A stretch of DNA of 64,000 nucleotides, taken from contig OX326959.1 of the NCBI GenBank assembly GCA_946800325.1, positions 43,399,566 to 43,463,565 of the forward strand. The letters are read 5' to 3'. The notes under the pieces were generated by a model, which was not told the origin of the DNA, made no database searches, and was given only the letters and a program-made list of their open reading frames with translations. Positions 37,097-48,259 of this stretch are shown piece after piece (within the stretch, counting starts at the first letter, position 1; each line of letters begins with the position of its first letter). This DNA is from Luzula sylvatica (taxonomy: Eukaryota > Streptophyta > Magnoliopsida > Poales > Juncaceae). The position numbers were made by a program, and so were the translations under genes.

Positions 37097-38100
37097 ATGG
37101 CCTCATCCAACGCGCTCTATTCCGCCGCCGCTCTCCTCGGCGGCTCCTCCCCTATTCAGGTCTCTCTTTTCCCTTTCATTTTAGTACTTTACAATATACC
37201 TTGCTCCTTTCTTCTGCTTCTCTTCCATCAGATTCTTCCGATGTAGAAATTTTGTACTCTTTCATATTACAACTATTTGATCTTTATACCGTTCTACTTC
37301 TGTTAATCCGTATTGAATGATTGGTTTAGTAAAAATTGGAATGAAATCGAAGTAAATCTGTAATTTTATACCCTTTCATCTTCTAATTTTTCATTTAAAT
37401 AGAAGGGAATTTGCTGGAGATCGAACGTGCGCAGAATGTGTGTGGTCAAAGCTTCACCAAAAGACACATCCTTGGAACACATCCCGAAGAAGAATCTCCA
37501 AACCGGCATGGAGAAACTCGCCGCCGCTGCGGTATTTTCGGAATTCGGTCATTTATGGACTTATTGCGAAAATTGCGAAACATCGATTTACAAGGAATAT
37601 GCGAAAAGAAACCATTATGTTTGCCAATCTTGCGGTTTTCATATAAAAATGGTGGATTCTACTGATCGGTTAGATTTTTTGGTCGAATCGGGAACTTGGG
37701 ATCCCAAGGACGAGAATATCGTTCCTATCGACCCTTACGAGATTCTTCAAACCAAAGAAATTCATAATGACGAATCTTCAGAAACAAAAAATATCAAGAA
37801 GTTAAAAAACCTTGTCGATTTACTTCCTAAAAATCTTAATATTACCGTTTCGACCCAAGAGGAGAAAAAATATGAAGTTCATTGCTCGCACGAAGCCTTT
37901 GGAGAAGAATACTCAGATGAATCATCTAAAGAAGAATCTGTTTTACAGGCATTTAATATAAAGGTATTCTTTCAAAAAAAAAAAAAAAAAAAATCAATCA
38001 TAATACATTGCAGTCACATATCTTAGAATTTCTAATTTTTATTTTCTCTTTTTCTTTGAAGGAATTACTAGATCGAGCTCTTTCAGGATTTTCGCCATGA
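37097..38100 (+). CDS. Chimeric plastid protein: Cpn60 beta transit region fused to AccD zinc ribbon
   Basis: Three exons (37097-37159, 37403-37963, 38062-38100) give 220 aa. Residues 1-65 follow the neighbouring Cpn60 beta protein: MASSNAL start, an intron after the same Gln of the transit peptide, RSNVRRMCVVKAS around the likely cleavage site, then KKNLQTGMEKLA. From about residue 66 the sequence becomes AccD-like: LWTYCENCETSIYKEY, NHYVCQSCGFHIKM and SGTWDPKDENIVPIDPYE, with the four zinc cysteines at 76, 79, 95 and 98. AccD is the plastid acetyl-CoA carboxylase carboxyltransferase beta subunit for fatty acid synthesis. The rest (about 136-220) is acidic, Lys/Glu-rich and matches nothing I know. 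The entire catalytic carboxyltransferase domain is absent. A stroma-targeted zinc-ribbon protein is therefore predicted. It could be one half of a split AccD, a regulatory subunit or a non-functional fusion. The frame is clean and splice sites are canonical. Confidence 0.85.
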
Positions 38101-38516
38101 AGGAACGGAGATATTGAGGATAATGAGACGGTAGAGATGAAAGAGAGAGAATTGTTTTTAGTGTTTTGTTTTTAAGTTGTAATAAAAAGCTTTGGACCAA
38201 CTACTTATTTTTCGATAAATTATGGGGTTTGAGTATAAATACTGGAGAAACAATGTAATGAGAATGATGTGGCGAAACTTGTGTATTTTTTTCCAAATCA
38301 ATTAGGGTTTTTCTTAATTTCTTTCTTTTAGAAATCATTTACAACAATCACGAATATATCAATTTAGCATCATAGATCCAAGCTTTTGGTTAGTTCTGAA
38401 TCTCAGCTGGGCTTGAAAGAGGATTATCAAACCCCATTTCATATTTATCTCGCGATGCAAATTTGATTTGATAGTGAGACAAATTTGTGAGCGAGACGAG
38501 AGAAATAGGGGACGGG
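38101..38516. other. 3' region of the chimeric gene
   Basis: Likely 3' UTR, with AATAAA-like signals (AATAAAAAG near 38180). No other feature. Confidence 0.4.
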
Positions 38517-39036
38517 TAGGGGTGTTCAAACGGTTCGGTTTATTCGGATACCGAACCGAACCGGTTGAATTCGGTTTGATCGGTTCGGTTTTTCGGTTTA
38601 TTTGGTTCGGTTCAGTTCGAAATATGATATTGTACGGTTTATTCGGTTCGGTTTTGATGTTGTGAAAATCGGTTAAACCAAACCGACCGAATAACATCTC
38701 ATTTTTCATGAATTTTTTAATATGTTAATGTTAATTTATAAAAAAATGATATTATAATTCTATAAAATAATATACTTATATTTTATAATTGTATTTATAT
38801 TTTTTGATAAATAAAATATAATTTTTTTTGATAATTTGTTTTTATTTTAAAATTATAATGTTTCTTATTCGGTTTAACCGAATAAACCGATTAAGAATTT
38901 GGTATATTCGGTTCGGTTTTTAATCGATTCGAAAGTTAAAACGGTTCCGTTCGGTTTGAATTTAGTTTGGTTCGATTTATATTGGTTTGACCTTATTCGG
39001 TTCGGTTTGAACCGAACCGACCGAATGAACTCCCTA
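38517..39036. mobile_element. hAT-like MITE with perfect 8-bp target duplication
   Basis: The ends TAGGGGTGTTCAAACGGTTC and, inverted, TAGGGAGTTCATTCGGTC flank subterminal CCGAACCGAACCG repeats. The 8-bp direct repeat GGGACGGG (38509-38516 and 39037-39044) is perfect. It lies between the chimeric gene and Cpn60 beta, so it arrived after or independently of the exon duplication. Confidence 0.85.
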
Positions 39037-39439
39037 GGGACGGGGAGGGTATAACATTTTTTTTGTTAAATTAATTATATTGTTTTGTACTTGATACATG
39101 ACATATGAATTCAATTAGAATTTTAAATCATGAATTCTACTTAATATTTTCCTTTATTACAAGTATTATTTAGATGTAAAAAATATATGCATTATCAATT
39201 TAATCACTTAGAAGGGACCTTAATGAAAGCTTGATTGACTGTCCGAAAATCTCAACATATGAGTCACCGAACAGTGGGTCCCAGTTTATAACCAGAACAA
39301 AATTGAACAAAGACAGAGCAGAAAAGAAAGACAATATCCGAATGTTCTGGAAACCCCTCGCGTCGTCACCGTAATCCTCACAACCCTTATTACATAAACC
39401 CTCGATACGAGCCGCCTTCCTTTGCTTGATACTCACCTT

Positions 39440-39524
39440 ATCTTTATTCTTCTCTCTCTCTCTCTCTCTCTCCGAACACACTTCTCACTCACTCAGCTAA
39501 TCTACAGAGCTCCGTAGAGAGATT
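39440..39524 (+). promoter_or_regulatory. CT-rich leader of the Cpn60 beta gene
   Basis: A (TC)n stretch at 39452-39472 and the CTCACTCAGCTAATCTACAG block precede the ATG. The block is shared with the chimeric gene upstream. Confidence 0.6.
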
Positions 39525-42016
39525 ATGGCCTCCGCCAATGCCCTCTCCTCCGCCCTCCTCGGCTCCTCCTCCCGTTTTCAGGTCCCTCTTCCCTTTCTTA
39601 TGCTTTTCTAGAAGAGAAAAGTAGTCGCTTTTACCCAGTTATAATTACTAGGTCTTAATGTGGATCTATATACTGTTCGGGGTGGTTTAGTAAAACTGGA
39701 ATTAATTGAAGCTCAGATTGAGTTAAACTAACTAATTGAATTCTCAGTTTAATTAAAATTCGTGCTTAAATTTTGTGTTGTTCTTGTTTTTGTAAAATTA
39801 GACGGGGAGAATGAGCAGGAGATCTAACGTGCACAGAAGGTGCTTGGTCAAAGCTTCGGCTAAAGATATAGCCTTCGACCAGGTCTCGAGGAGAAATCTC
39901 CAAGCTGGTGTCGAGAAACTCGCCAATGCCGTTGGAGTCACTCTCGGACCCAGAGGTAATACAAAAAATATTCCTAATTTCGAGACCAATTTCTCAATTA
40001 GTAAATTGAATTTCGTTTTGTTTTTTGGGTATTTTTTTTAAGGGAGAAATGTGGTCTTGGATGAGTACGGAAACCCTAAAGTGGTGAATGATGGAGTCAC
40101 CATTGCCAGAGCCATCGAGCTTGCCGATCCCATGGAGAATGCCGGCGCGGCCTTAATTCGCGAGGTACATGTTTTATCCACATTCAATATTCTCAAAATT
40201 AATAAATAAATTTAATTTAATTATTTTCTTCCTTAGGTTGCGAGTAAGACCAACGATTCTGCAGGAGATGGAACCACGACTGCATCGGTTTTGGCTCGCG
40301 AAATCATCAAATTGGGTCTATTAAGCGTCACTTCCGGTGCGAACCCAGTTTCCCTAAAAAAGGGGATCGATAAAACCGTAGAAGGTCTCATTCGAGAGCT
40401 CGAGAATAAAGCCCGCCCCGTTAAGGGCCGCGGAGACATCAAAGGTATCATTTTATCATTTATCAATCATGCTATTAAATATTTATTTAAATTTAATAAA
40501 TTTGTAATATTGACAGCTGTTGCCACGATTTCTGCTGGAAACGATGAATTCATCGGGACGATGATTGCCGATGCGATCGATAAAGTCGGTCCTGACGGCG
40601 TCCTCTCCATCGAATCATCTTCTTCGTTCGAAACCACCGTTGAAGTCGAGGAAGGAATGGAGGTTTGTCATAAACCTAAACCTAAAAATCATTCTCATAT
40701 TAATATGTACTATATTAATTCTATGTTGCTAATTTTGTGTAGATCGATAGAGGATACATTTCGCCGCAATTCGTGACGAATCCCGAGAAGCTCCTCGTCG
40801 AGTTCGAGAACGCACGCGTCCTCGTGACCGACCAGAAAATCTCGACGATCAAAGATATCATTCCGCTACTCGAGAAAACCACCCAATTGAGGGCCCCGCT
40901 TTTGATAATCGCCGAGGACGTCACCGGCGAGGCCTTGGCCACTTTAGTCGTTAATAAACTTCGCGGCATTCTCAATGTCGCGGCGATTAAAGCCCCCGGT
41001 TTTGGAGAGAGACGCAAGGCTCTTTTGCAAGATATCGCTATCGTCACGGGTAAGTAATTTAACTTTTTGCTGATATACCCTTTTGGAAAGTTTAAGTATC
41101 GAATTTACCCTTATTTTAGGTGCGGAGTTCCAAGCGAAGGATTTGGGATTGTTGATTGAGAACACGAGCGTAGAGCAACTTGGAATTGCGAGGAAAATAA
41201 CGATTTCGAGCTCTTCGACAACTTTGATTGCTGATGCGGCGAGCAAGGACGAAATTCAGGCTCGTATTTCCCAACTCAAGAAAGAACTCAACGACACGGA
41301 CTCGGTTTACGACTCCCAGAAACTCGCCGAAAGAATCGCCAAACTTGCAGGCAAGAAACCCTAAAAAACCATAAACTCCAATATTATTATTTTTCTTTTT
41401 GCTAATTTTTTTGTTGATTAATTAGGGGGAGTTGCGGTGATTAAAGTCGGTGCGGCGACAGAGACGGAATTGGAAGACAGGAAGTTGCGTATAGAGGATG
41501 CAAAGAACGCCACTTTCGCAGCCATCGAAGAAGGTATTGTGCCAGGTGGCGGCTCAGCATACGTCCACCTGTCCACTTGCGTTCCCGCCATCAAAGCAAC
41601 CATTGAGGATCCTGATGAACGCCTCGGCGCTGACATCATCCAAAAGGTACTTGCTCATATATATTTATTATCATCTCAATCGAGATATTTTGACCGTGTT
41701 TTTATTTTATTTTTTAATTTAGGCTTTGGTGGCGCCAGCATCGTTGATAGCGCACAACGCGGGAGTGGAAGGAGAAGTGGTAGTGGAGAAAATATTGGAC
41801 CGAGAATGGGAGATCGGATACAACGCGATGACAGACAAGTACGAGAATTTGGTCGAGTCGGGAGTGATCGATCCGGCGAAAGTGACTCGATGCGCGCTGC
41901 AAAACGCGTCTTCGGTCGCGGGCATGGTTCTGACGACTCAAGCCATTGTTGTCGAGAAGGTCAGGAGGAAGGCTCCCGTGGCTGCCGAGGCTGCTGAAGG
42001 GTCTTTCTCTGTTTAA
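39525..42016 (+). CDS. CPN60B: Chloroplast chaperonin Cpn60 beta subunit, copy A (complete)
   Basis: Nine exons (39525-39581, 39802-39955, 40043-40164, 40237-40444, 40517-40662, 40743-41049, 41120-41350, 41426-41646, 41723-42016) sum to 1740 nt, 579 aa. This is a plastid GroEL-type chaperonin subunit that, with Cpn60 alpha and Cpn20/Cpn10, folds imported and plastid-made proteins such as Rubisco large subunit. A Ser-rich transit peptide ends near LVKA (residue 37). Family blocks follow: [18 protein letters not shown] (ATP site), [47 protein letters not shown] and [12 protein letters not shown]. Intron 7 starts with GC (CAG|GCAAGA) instead of GT; the frame across exons 7-8 ([10 protein letters not shown]) requires this site. 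All other introns are GT-AG. If intron 7 were retained the protein would stop after KKP. Confidence 0.95.
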
Positions 42017-42409
42017 GTGGGGCGGGGAATTGAATTGGTCGGTGTTATTTTGGGGATTTATTTAGGGTTTTAGAGCGGAGAACAGTTTTGTGAAGTGGCG
42101 ATTGTGGTTTGAGTTAAAGACTTGTTTTGTTTAGCGATAGTGCGGCGAAATAAATTGCGTGTTTTCTTAAGTTAAGAGTGTTTATTATTGTTTCGAGCAC
42201 ACAAATACAATTATGAATTTTATGTTTCCTCTAGACAGAAAAATAAATAATGGATTTATAGAAAACTGTTCTGGGAAACAAACCCTAAAAATAGGCATGC
42301 AATAAGAAAATGAAAACAATTTATTAAACATATATGGTACTTGAGAAACCAAATATTCAATTGTCGAAAATTTTCATTAACTCCTTCATTCACATCTCGG
42401 CAAATATAT

Positions 42410-43227
42410 TTACTTGAGTGATAGTGTTGGCAAGATCGTCATGGCCTCTCCATCAACCACGAGGATATCATTGTTTGCGAAACATTTTGTTGTGAATTTC
42501 ACCCTGCCAAAAATAGGAGAAAAAAGTTATTAATGCAATACACTAACTAGTGAAAAAGTTTGGTTCAAGCAATTTGTTCGTTCGGATTTCAGTTCAATTG
42601 CAAAATTGAGGCGAAAATGCTGTATAACTGGTACTGAAATATTTGATTTGAAGTACTAAAATAAAGGAGTGATTTTATCATTACATATAATTTTTCTTGA
42701 TCTCTTTGATGTGAATTGCTTCAAGTCGAGCAGAAATTTCATCTTCAATATAAACTGGCAGCTTGAATTTTAGATTCTGCGAAGCATATATTGCCCCGGG
42801 CTGTATAAAATCAATAAAATTCGATGTTAATGATCACTACATTATTAGAATCTCTTAGTATTGGTTTTGGGTAATATGCACGACACATGTTCGACAAAAT
42901 GCCACTAAGAGAGGTACATACAAAATTGGAAGCTATGATAGAAGGGAACAACGAACCAACAAGCATGCCATGAACGACCATCCCTCTCTCAAACCCAGCA
43001 ACCCTTTTCGCGAATTCATCCTCTAAATGAACAGGGTTGTAGTCTCCAGTGACCTCCGAGTATTGAGCAAGGTTTCCTTCAGTGAATTTTCTTGCGCCCC
43101 TCAAGACATGGCCGACTGCAAGGAGGTCGGAGGAGATGGAAACCGGCCCAACTGGCGGCCGGGAAGAGGAGGAGGAGAAGTGGCGAGATAGGGAGACGGC
43201 CCGAGTTAACCTGTTTGTTAGTCGCAT
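42410..43227 (-). CDS. MaoC-like 3-hydroxyacyl-thioester dehydratase, copy A
   Basis: Three exons on the minus strand (42922-43227, 42685-42800, 42410-42503) sum to 516 nt, 171 aa. The hot-dog/MaoC fold is marked by FTEGNLAQYSEVTGDYNPVHLEDEFA, with the hydratase-2 Asp and His, and by GMVVHGMLVGSLF. The start MRLTNRLTRAVSLSRHFSSS, rich in Arg and Ser, looks like a mitochondrial presequence. It fits the plant mitochondrial 3-hydroxyacyl-ACP dehydratase group (Arabidopsis mtHD), which acts in mitochondrial fatty acid synthesis feeding lipoylation. The gene is convergent with Cpn60 beta, with about 390 bp between stop codons. Introns are GT-AG and the gene appears intact. Confidence 0.85.
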
Positions 43228-43371
43228 TGTAATGGACAAAATAATAATTTATGCAGTGTGGAGAGTTTCTCTGTTTAACTAATTATTTCAAAATCAAAAT
43301 TGCATTACACAAATACAATTTAAAATTAAACCATATACACACACAATAAGACAATAAAATAGATATCAATT

Positions 43372-45032
43372 TCATATTGAGTAATCATCCATCTCTTCCT
43401 CATTCTCCCTTGAAACTTCCTCCAAGGATTTACCCTTGGCTTCCGGCACAAAAAGCGTCATAATAAGGCCCAAGATGTTTGAAATTGCGAGCAAAAATAG
43501 CGAGTTTCTCGTTCCAATTCCTGCTGGGTAACCCTTATCCCTATCCGCCGCATTTTTCCCTTGCGACGCGTAGAGAAATCCGAATGAGCCAACAATTGCG
43601 CCTGCTTTCCCAGCTGCGGCGGATATACCATGACAAGTCGACCTAAGTCTTGCAGGGAAAATCTCGGCCGGTACGATGAAGGTGGTTGCGTTGGGACCGA
43701 AATTGGCAAAGAAGAAAGTGAATCCGTACATCACAACGAAACCTATGTGGTTTTCACTATGAGTCCAATATTCGTACGGGAAGGCTAGACCGAGCATGAA
43801 TACAGTCATCATGAAGAAACCCATCAACTGCGCAACCCCAAAAAAATATATTAGCATAACAATAATAATAATAATTTGGAAAAAGTAATTAATTGATAAT
43901 TAAATATAAGCACCTGAATCCAAAATCGTCCAACCACGTCAATAAAAGCGACGGTAAACCAATATCCCGGCACGGTACCACAAAGTGCAATGAGAGTTTG
44001 TGCACGTGCGATCTTATACACTTCCCCTATCGCATTCATTGTGGAAGCCTTGGGGAGCCATCCAACCTGACTGAAGATGTCTTTCTGAAACAGATTTTGA
44101 CTGTAGAAGGCAATGTCTAGGAAGAACCATGTCGTGGTTGTTGCTAGAAGGTGGAGTCCGTGTCGATTCAAAAATTGTCGGGAAAATAATCCCCACTCGT
44201 CACCGAAATAAATTGGAATATCATCGTCTTCTAGTGTGGTGGCATCCGTGTCTAGCACGCTCGACATGTCAATTGCTGCAAGTTTGGCATTTTTTGCCAC
44301 AAGCGCGGTGTATCGAGCAGTTTCGGGCATCTTCATGCGCCAGTAGAATGTTAGAAAGGCGGGCAACGCACCGAACGCGACTATAATGCGCCACATGAAG
44401 TCGGCTTGTTTTGGAGTAGATCCGGCAGGGTCCGCCGCATATGATGCTGAAGGATAGCTCTTGTCAAAGATAGCAGATATAATAATAGTAAATATACCTC
44501 CGAACAGGATACCGAAACCTTGCATGGCGAAAACCGCGGCAATGAAAGCCCCGCGAGTTTTTTTGTTGGCATATTCAGACATGATTACAGCAGAAAGGGG
44601 GTAATCACCGCCAATGCCAAACCCTAACCAAAATCGAAAGAAGCAAAGTGTAGACATAACGGCCTTAGGTGTAGTCCCGAAAGACATTCCCGAGGCAATG
44701 GAGCATATAATCATGAGGATAAGTGTAAAACCGTACACTTTTTTTCTTCCGAGCCTGTCTCCTAGCCATCCAAAAAATAGCTGACCAGATAGGGTCCCGC
44801 AGAAAGCGACACCATTCACTACCGCAGCTACGCTTGGTGGGAGAGTGCCCGGATTAGGCGACGAGATGTCCGTGTAGTAGATGCGACCAAGGAGTTTTGT
44901 GATGAGCGAGATGCAGAAGAGGTCGTATGCATCGGTAAAGAAGCCCATACCGGCGATAACAATCGCCGTGAAGTGATACCATTGAGTTTTTGCCGAGTCG
45001 AGCGCTTTTAACACTTTGAATTGCTCTTTCAT
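43372..45032 (-). CDS. PHT1-family phosphate:proton symporter
   Basis: Two exons on the minus strand (43914-45032, 43372-43827) give 524 aa, the usual PHT1 length. It is a major facilitator protein with about 12 membrane segments that imports phosphate with protons across the plasma membrane. It carries the PHT1 signature [13 protein letters not shown] (residues 141-153), [11 protein letters not shown] near 29-39 with the conserved Asp, [11 protein letters not shown] in the first cytosolic loop, the long central hydrophilic loop, and [13 protein letters not shown] in the second half. The C terminus [13 protein letters not shown] acidic tail is shortened but present. The intron falls after WIQ, between the predicted eighth and ninth membrane segments. 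A TATA-like CTATATAAA lies about 80 bp upstream of the ATG (45110-45118). Which PHT1 member this is cannot be said. Confidence 0.95.
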
Positions 45033-46380
45033 GATTGATGTTGGTTCTTAATTCCTTCTTTAGATTGAAGGAAAATAAATAAATGAGAACTTCTGATCTT
45101 GAATCAGAATTTATATAGAGGATATAACCTGTTGACACAATGCAATGATTATCTTCATAAATTAATATCACAATGTGCAACGATCAACTATGTTTTTTCA
45201 AACTTCAAAAAGAAAAAAATAATAATAATCATTGGCACTGTCTAAGATTTTTTAAATAGTCTAAGAACCAAATCATTTCCATTAATTGGCTAAAAAAGAT
45301 TCCAAATATTGACATTTGAAAATATCACTATTCTATAGAAAACAGATTGAAATTCTGATTCTGTAAGACGTGCAGACCTTCTGCACAAAACATGGATAAA
45401 AAATGAAAATCTATGTTTGTTTTCGTGGTTTAAGTTTTAAATATTGCACAATTCAATTTGGCGTGCGTCGAATTGACAAGGAAAAATGTACAAATTGCTA
45501 GTTTTTCATTCTCTCAATTCTTGATCTATTAACATGTGTTAAACAATCTTGAAATATTATCAGAAGTTCGGGAGGATATGTAAAACAATCGTATGCTGCG
45601 GTGATCAAATTATGTGATTTGAATGAAGTGATCAGAATTCAGAAGTACCAAACGTCTAAACGACTAATGTGTACAGTTGCTTATAGAATTCATATAGTTA
45701 CGGTTCCGAAGCTTTTGGCAGTGCCGGTTTGTACCATCCTAACAAACAATACAAAATAAATAAATAATTAACTAAATAGTGAAATTCAGTATGTATATCT
45801 CTGAGCAAAATTCAACTTGTAATGTCAACTATTTATTTAAAAGAGAAGTCAAATTGAATTTGAAATAGAAAGAGAAGTTATACCAGGCAACAAGTGTTTG
45901 AATTCGACCATAAACACAGCTTGGTATGGCATGATGTTTGGGCTGTCATTAAACGTGCAATTAAATGATATATTTACCATGATTAAACAAATCATGTTTA
46001 AGCTAACTGGCTCCATTTCTTGGAGGATAGCATAAATAAATGAATAAACAGACCGAAGAAATATTTGAAGGTTTAAAGAATGGTTTGCATGTCTGTACAA
46101 GTACAGCTTTATATCCAAAATTAGGCATTTATATATTTGTTCGTAACCATTAATTATGTTAAATTTGTATTAACTAATACAAAAACCCAAATATAACAAT
46201 TGACTCAATTATCCAGAGATTTAAAAATGCCAAGTAACATCACTAACTTAGATTATCAGAATCAATACTTTTCTTCAGGAATTTATCAAAGTCCATCCTT
46301 ATTATGCATAATATGAATTTGAAATTCACATCAAATTTAGTGTGAACAAGAATTGCTCAGATGTATTTTGACACTATACA
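45033..46380. other. PHT1 promoter side and intergenic DNA
   Basis: A TATA-like element on the minus strand lies at 45110-45118. I saw no exact phosphate-starvation P1BS site (GNATATNC) in this stretch. The rest is AT-rich without recognised features. Confidence 0.45.
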
Positions 46381-46389
46381 TACAATATA

Positions 46390-46686
46390 GAAAAAATCTC
46401 ACTTTTGCCTCCTGAAGTGTTCCAAAAAGTGCAACTTGCCCCCCAAACTCTAATTTTGTTCATTTTGCCCCCTGAACTCTCATTTTTGCTCACTTTTGCC
46501 CCCTCCATCAGTTAAGTGCCCAGTCAGCAGTTAAGTGATGACGTGGCTGTGATGACTTGGCAATTTTTGATGATTTTGTGGATGACGTGGCAAAATTTAT
46601 ATTATAAAATTACATATCCAATAACTAACAAATAAATCCAATAACCCATTTAATCAAACCCAATAACCCAATAACCCATTATTTGA
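46390..46686 (+). repeat. Left terminal inverted repeat of the Mutator-like element
   Basis: Pairs with 51157-51454 over its whole length with few mismatches. It contains the phrase GTTAAGTGCCCAGTCAGCAG and two TGACGTGGC motifs. Confidence 0.8.
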
Positions 46687-46826
46687 AGAAAAAAGCTCAC
46701 TTTTGCCCCCCGAAGTGTTCGAAAAAGTACAAGTTGCCCCTCAAACTTTAATTTTGTTCATTTTACCCCCGGAACTCTTGATTTTGCTCACTTTTGCCTC
46801 TTCCATCAGTTAACTGCCTAGTCATC

Positions 46827-47838
46827 TGAAGGAAATACAGTTTCAGGATCAACCGTAAAAGTGTACACAAGGATAAACGAATGTAAGTGTACATTCGTGG
46901 TCATATCTTTCAGTAGGAAAATCCAATTTGAATGGTTCAAATTGGGTTAGATAGATAATAAGATTATCTACAACCTTTATATACGAATATATTTCGTATG
47001 AACGAAGTATCAGTGTCGTTTCTATGAAATACCGAAAGGGTACAACAGTATGACATACAGTTAGTAAAACAGTCATAACTTTTGCATACGAACTCCAATT
47101 GGGCCGGGACAAATTGGGTAGTGTAGATAATAAGATTATCTACAACTTTCATGTTGGGTGATTTTCTGTCAGAAGAATTTACCAATTTCGTATGGACAGA
47201 ATACTGGACAGATTCATACAACTTTCTGTGTGAAAGAATGTATATTGGATATACATGTCTTTTGGCAAATCATAATCCTATGTGATATAAATAGGATAAT
47301 TCTCTCTCATCTCATGTGGTTAATTCAGTCCAATTGATTCAGAATATTGCAGAAAATTGTGAGACAAATTTCTAGAGAGTGAAAGGGTGTAAAAGAGAGA
47401 AACCGTGAAAAGGTATTTTTCGGTATAGAGAATCAAACAATCGAGCAAGTTTGCCGGTGCATCGTCTAGGCAGTTGCATCCATAACCGACGTCTTACGAG
47501 TCAAGGTGGATACACGTAGAGGAGCAACGATTGGGGCTCTTTCGGTTGTGATCGTTTCAGACAAGTAATTTCTGTCGGAGACGAAATCGAGTGAATCGGC
47601 AACGTTAACGAACGGTGAAAGACGCGTGGTGTGGGACGCGCGGATTGTCACCAACGTGACACGGAAAAGAAGAATAGCGATCAACCCTTCGTGTGCAATC
47701 AATTTTGCACTGGTATGAATCTAATCTTCTTATTTGCATCGTACCCGTCGAAGTCATGGCGTGATCTCGGGAATCAGGGAACCGGATCGGGCCTACATAT
47801 CCGCTGCGCGGGCCCGGGGCCGGGTAGAATCCCCAATA
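46827..47838. mobile_element. Solo-LTR-like insertion of 1.0 kb
   Basis: A 5-bp direct repeat TCATC (46822-46826 and 47839-47843) flanks the segment. It begins TGAAGGAAATACAG and interrupts a sequence (CAGTTAACTGCCTAGTCATC joined to AGTTAACTGATGATGTGGC) that is continuous in the sister terminal repeat. A TATA-like GTGATATAAATAGG lies near 47281. Size, 5-bp duplication and promoter fit a solo LTR. The 3' end is CAATA and not the usual CA, so this stays tentative. Confidence 0.5.
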
Positions 47839-48259
47839 TCATCAGTTAACTGATGATGTGGCACTGTGACGTGGCAATTTTTAGGTAATTTCAGTGATGA
47901 CGTGGCAAAAATTAGAATATAAAATTATACATCCATTAACTCATTAAATTGGACCCATCAACAACTAATTAAATCCAAACCCATTATTTTAACCCAAACC
48001 CAAACCCATTATTTTAACCCCTCTCTCACCCCGTCTCTCTCTCTCCCTCTCTCTCGCCATTAACACCTTGCACAGCTCTCCCTCTCGCGACGCCATTGTC
48101 CTGTGCGGCTGTGCCTCTCTCTCTCTCTCGCGACACCATGAGTGAAGGGAAGCTCCCCTCTGCCCCTCTCTCTCTTTCGCGATCGTAGCGAAGAAATCCT
48201 ACCCTTCCTGAGATTTGAGCTCTGGTCAAGGTACTTCTTTGATTCGATTTCTCCACTAG

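Noticed and set aside
40721..41047. Minus-strand frames antisense to Cpn60 beta exons (also at 61586-61912)
   Set aside because: Shadows of the GC-richer coding exons; present in both copies only because the exons are duplicated.
45033..45830. Phosphate-starvation P1BS elements upstream of the PHT1 gene
   Set aside because: Several near matches (for example GTATATCT near 45794) but none fits GNATATNC exactly, so no regulatory call is made.
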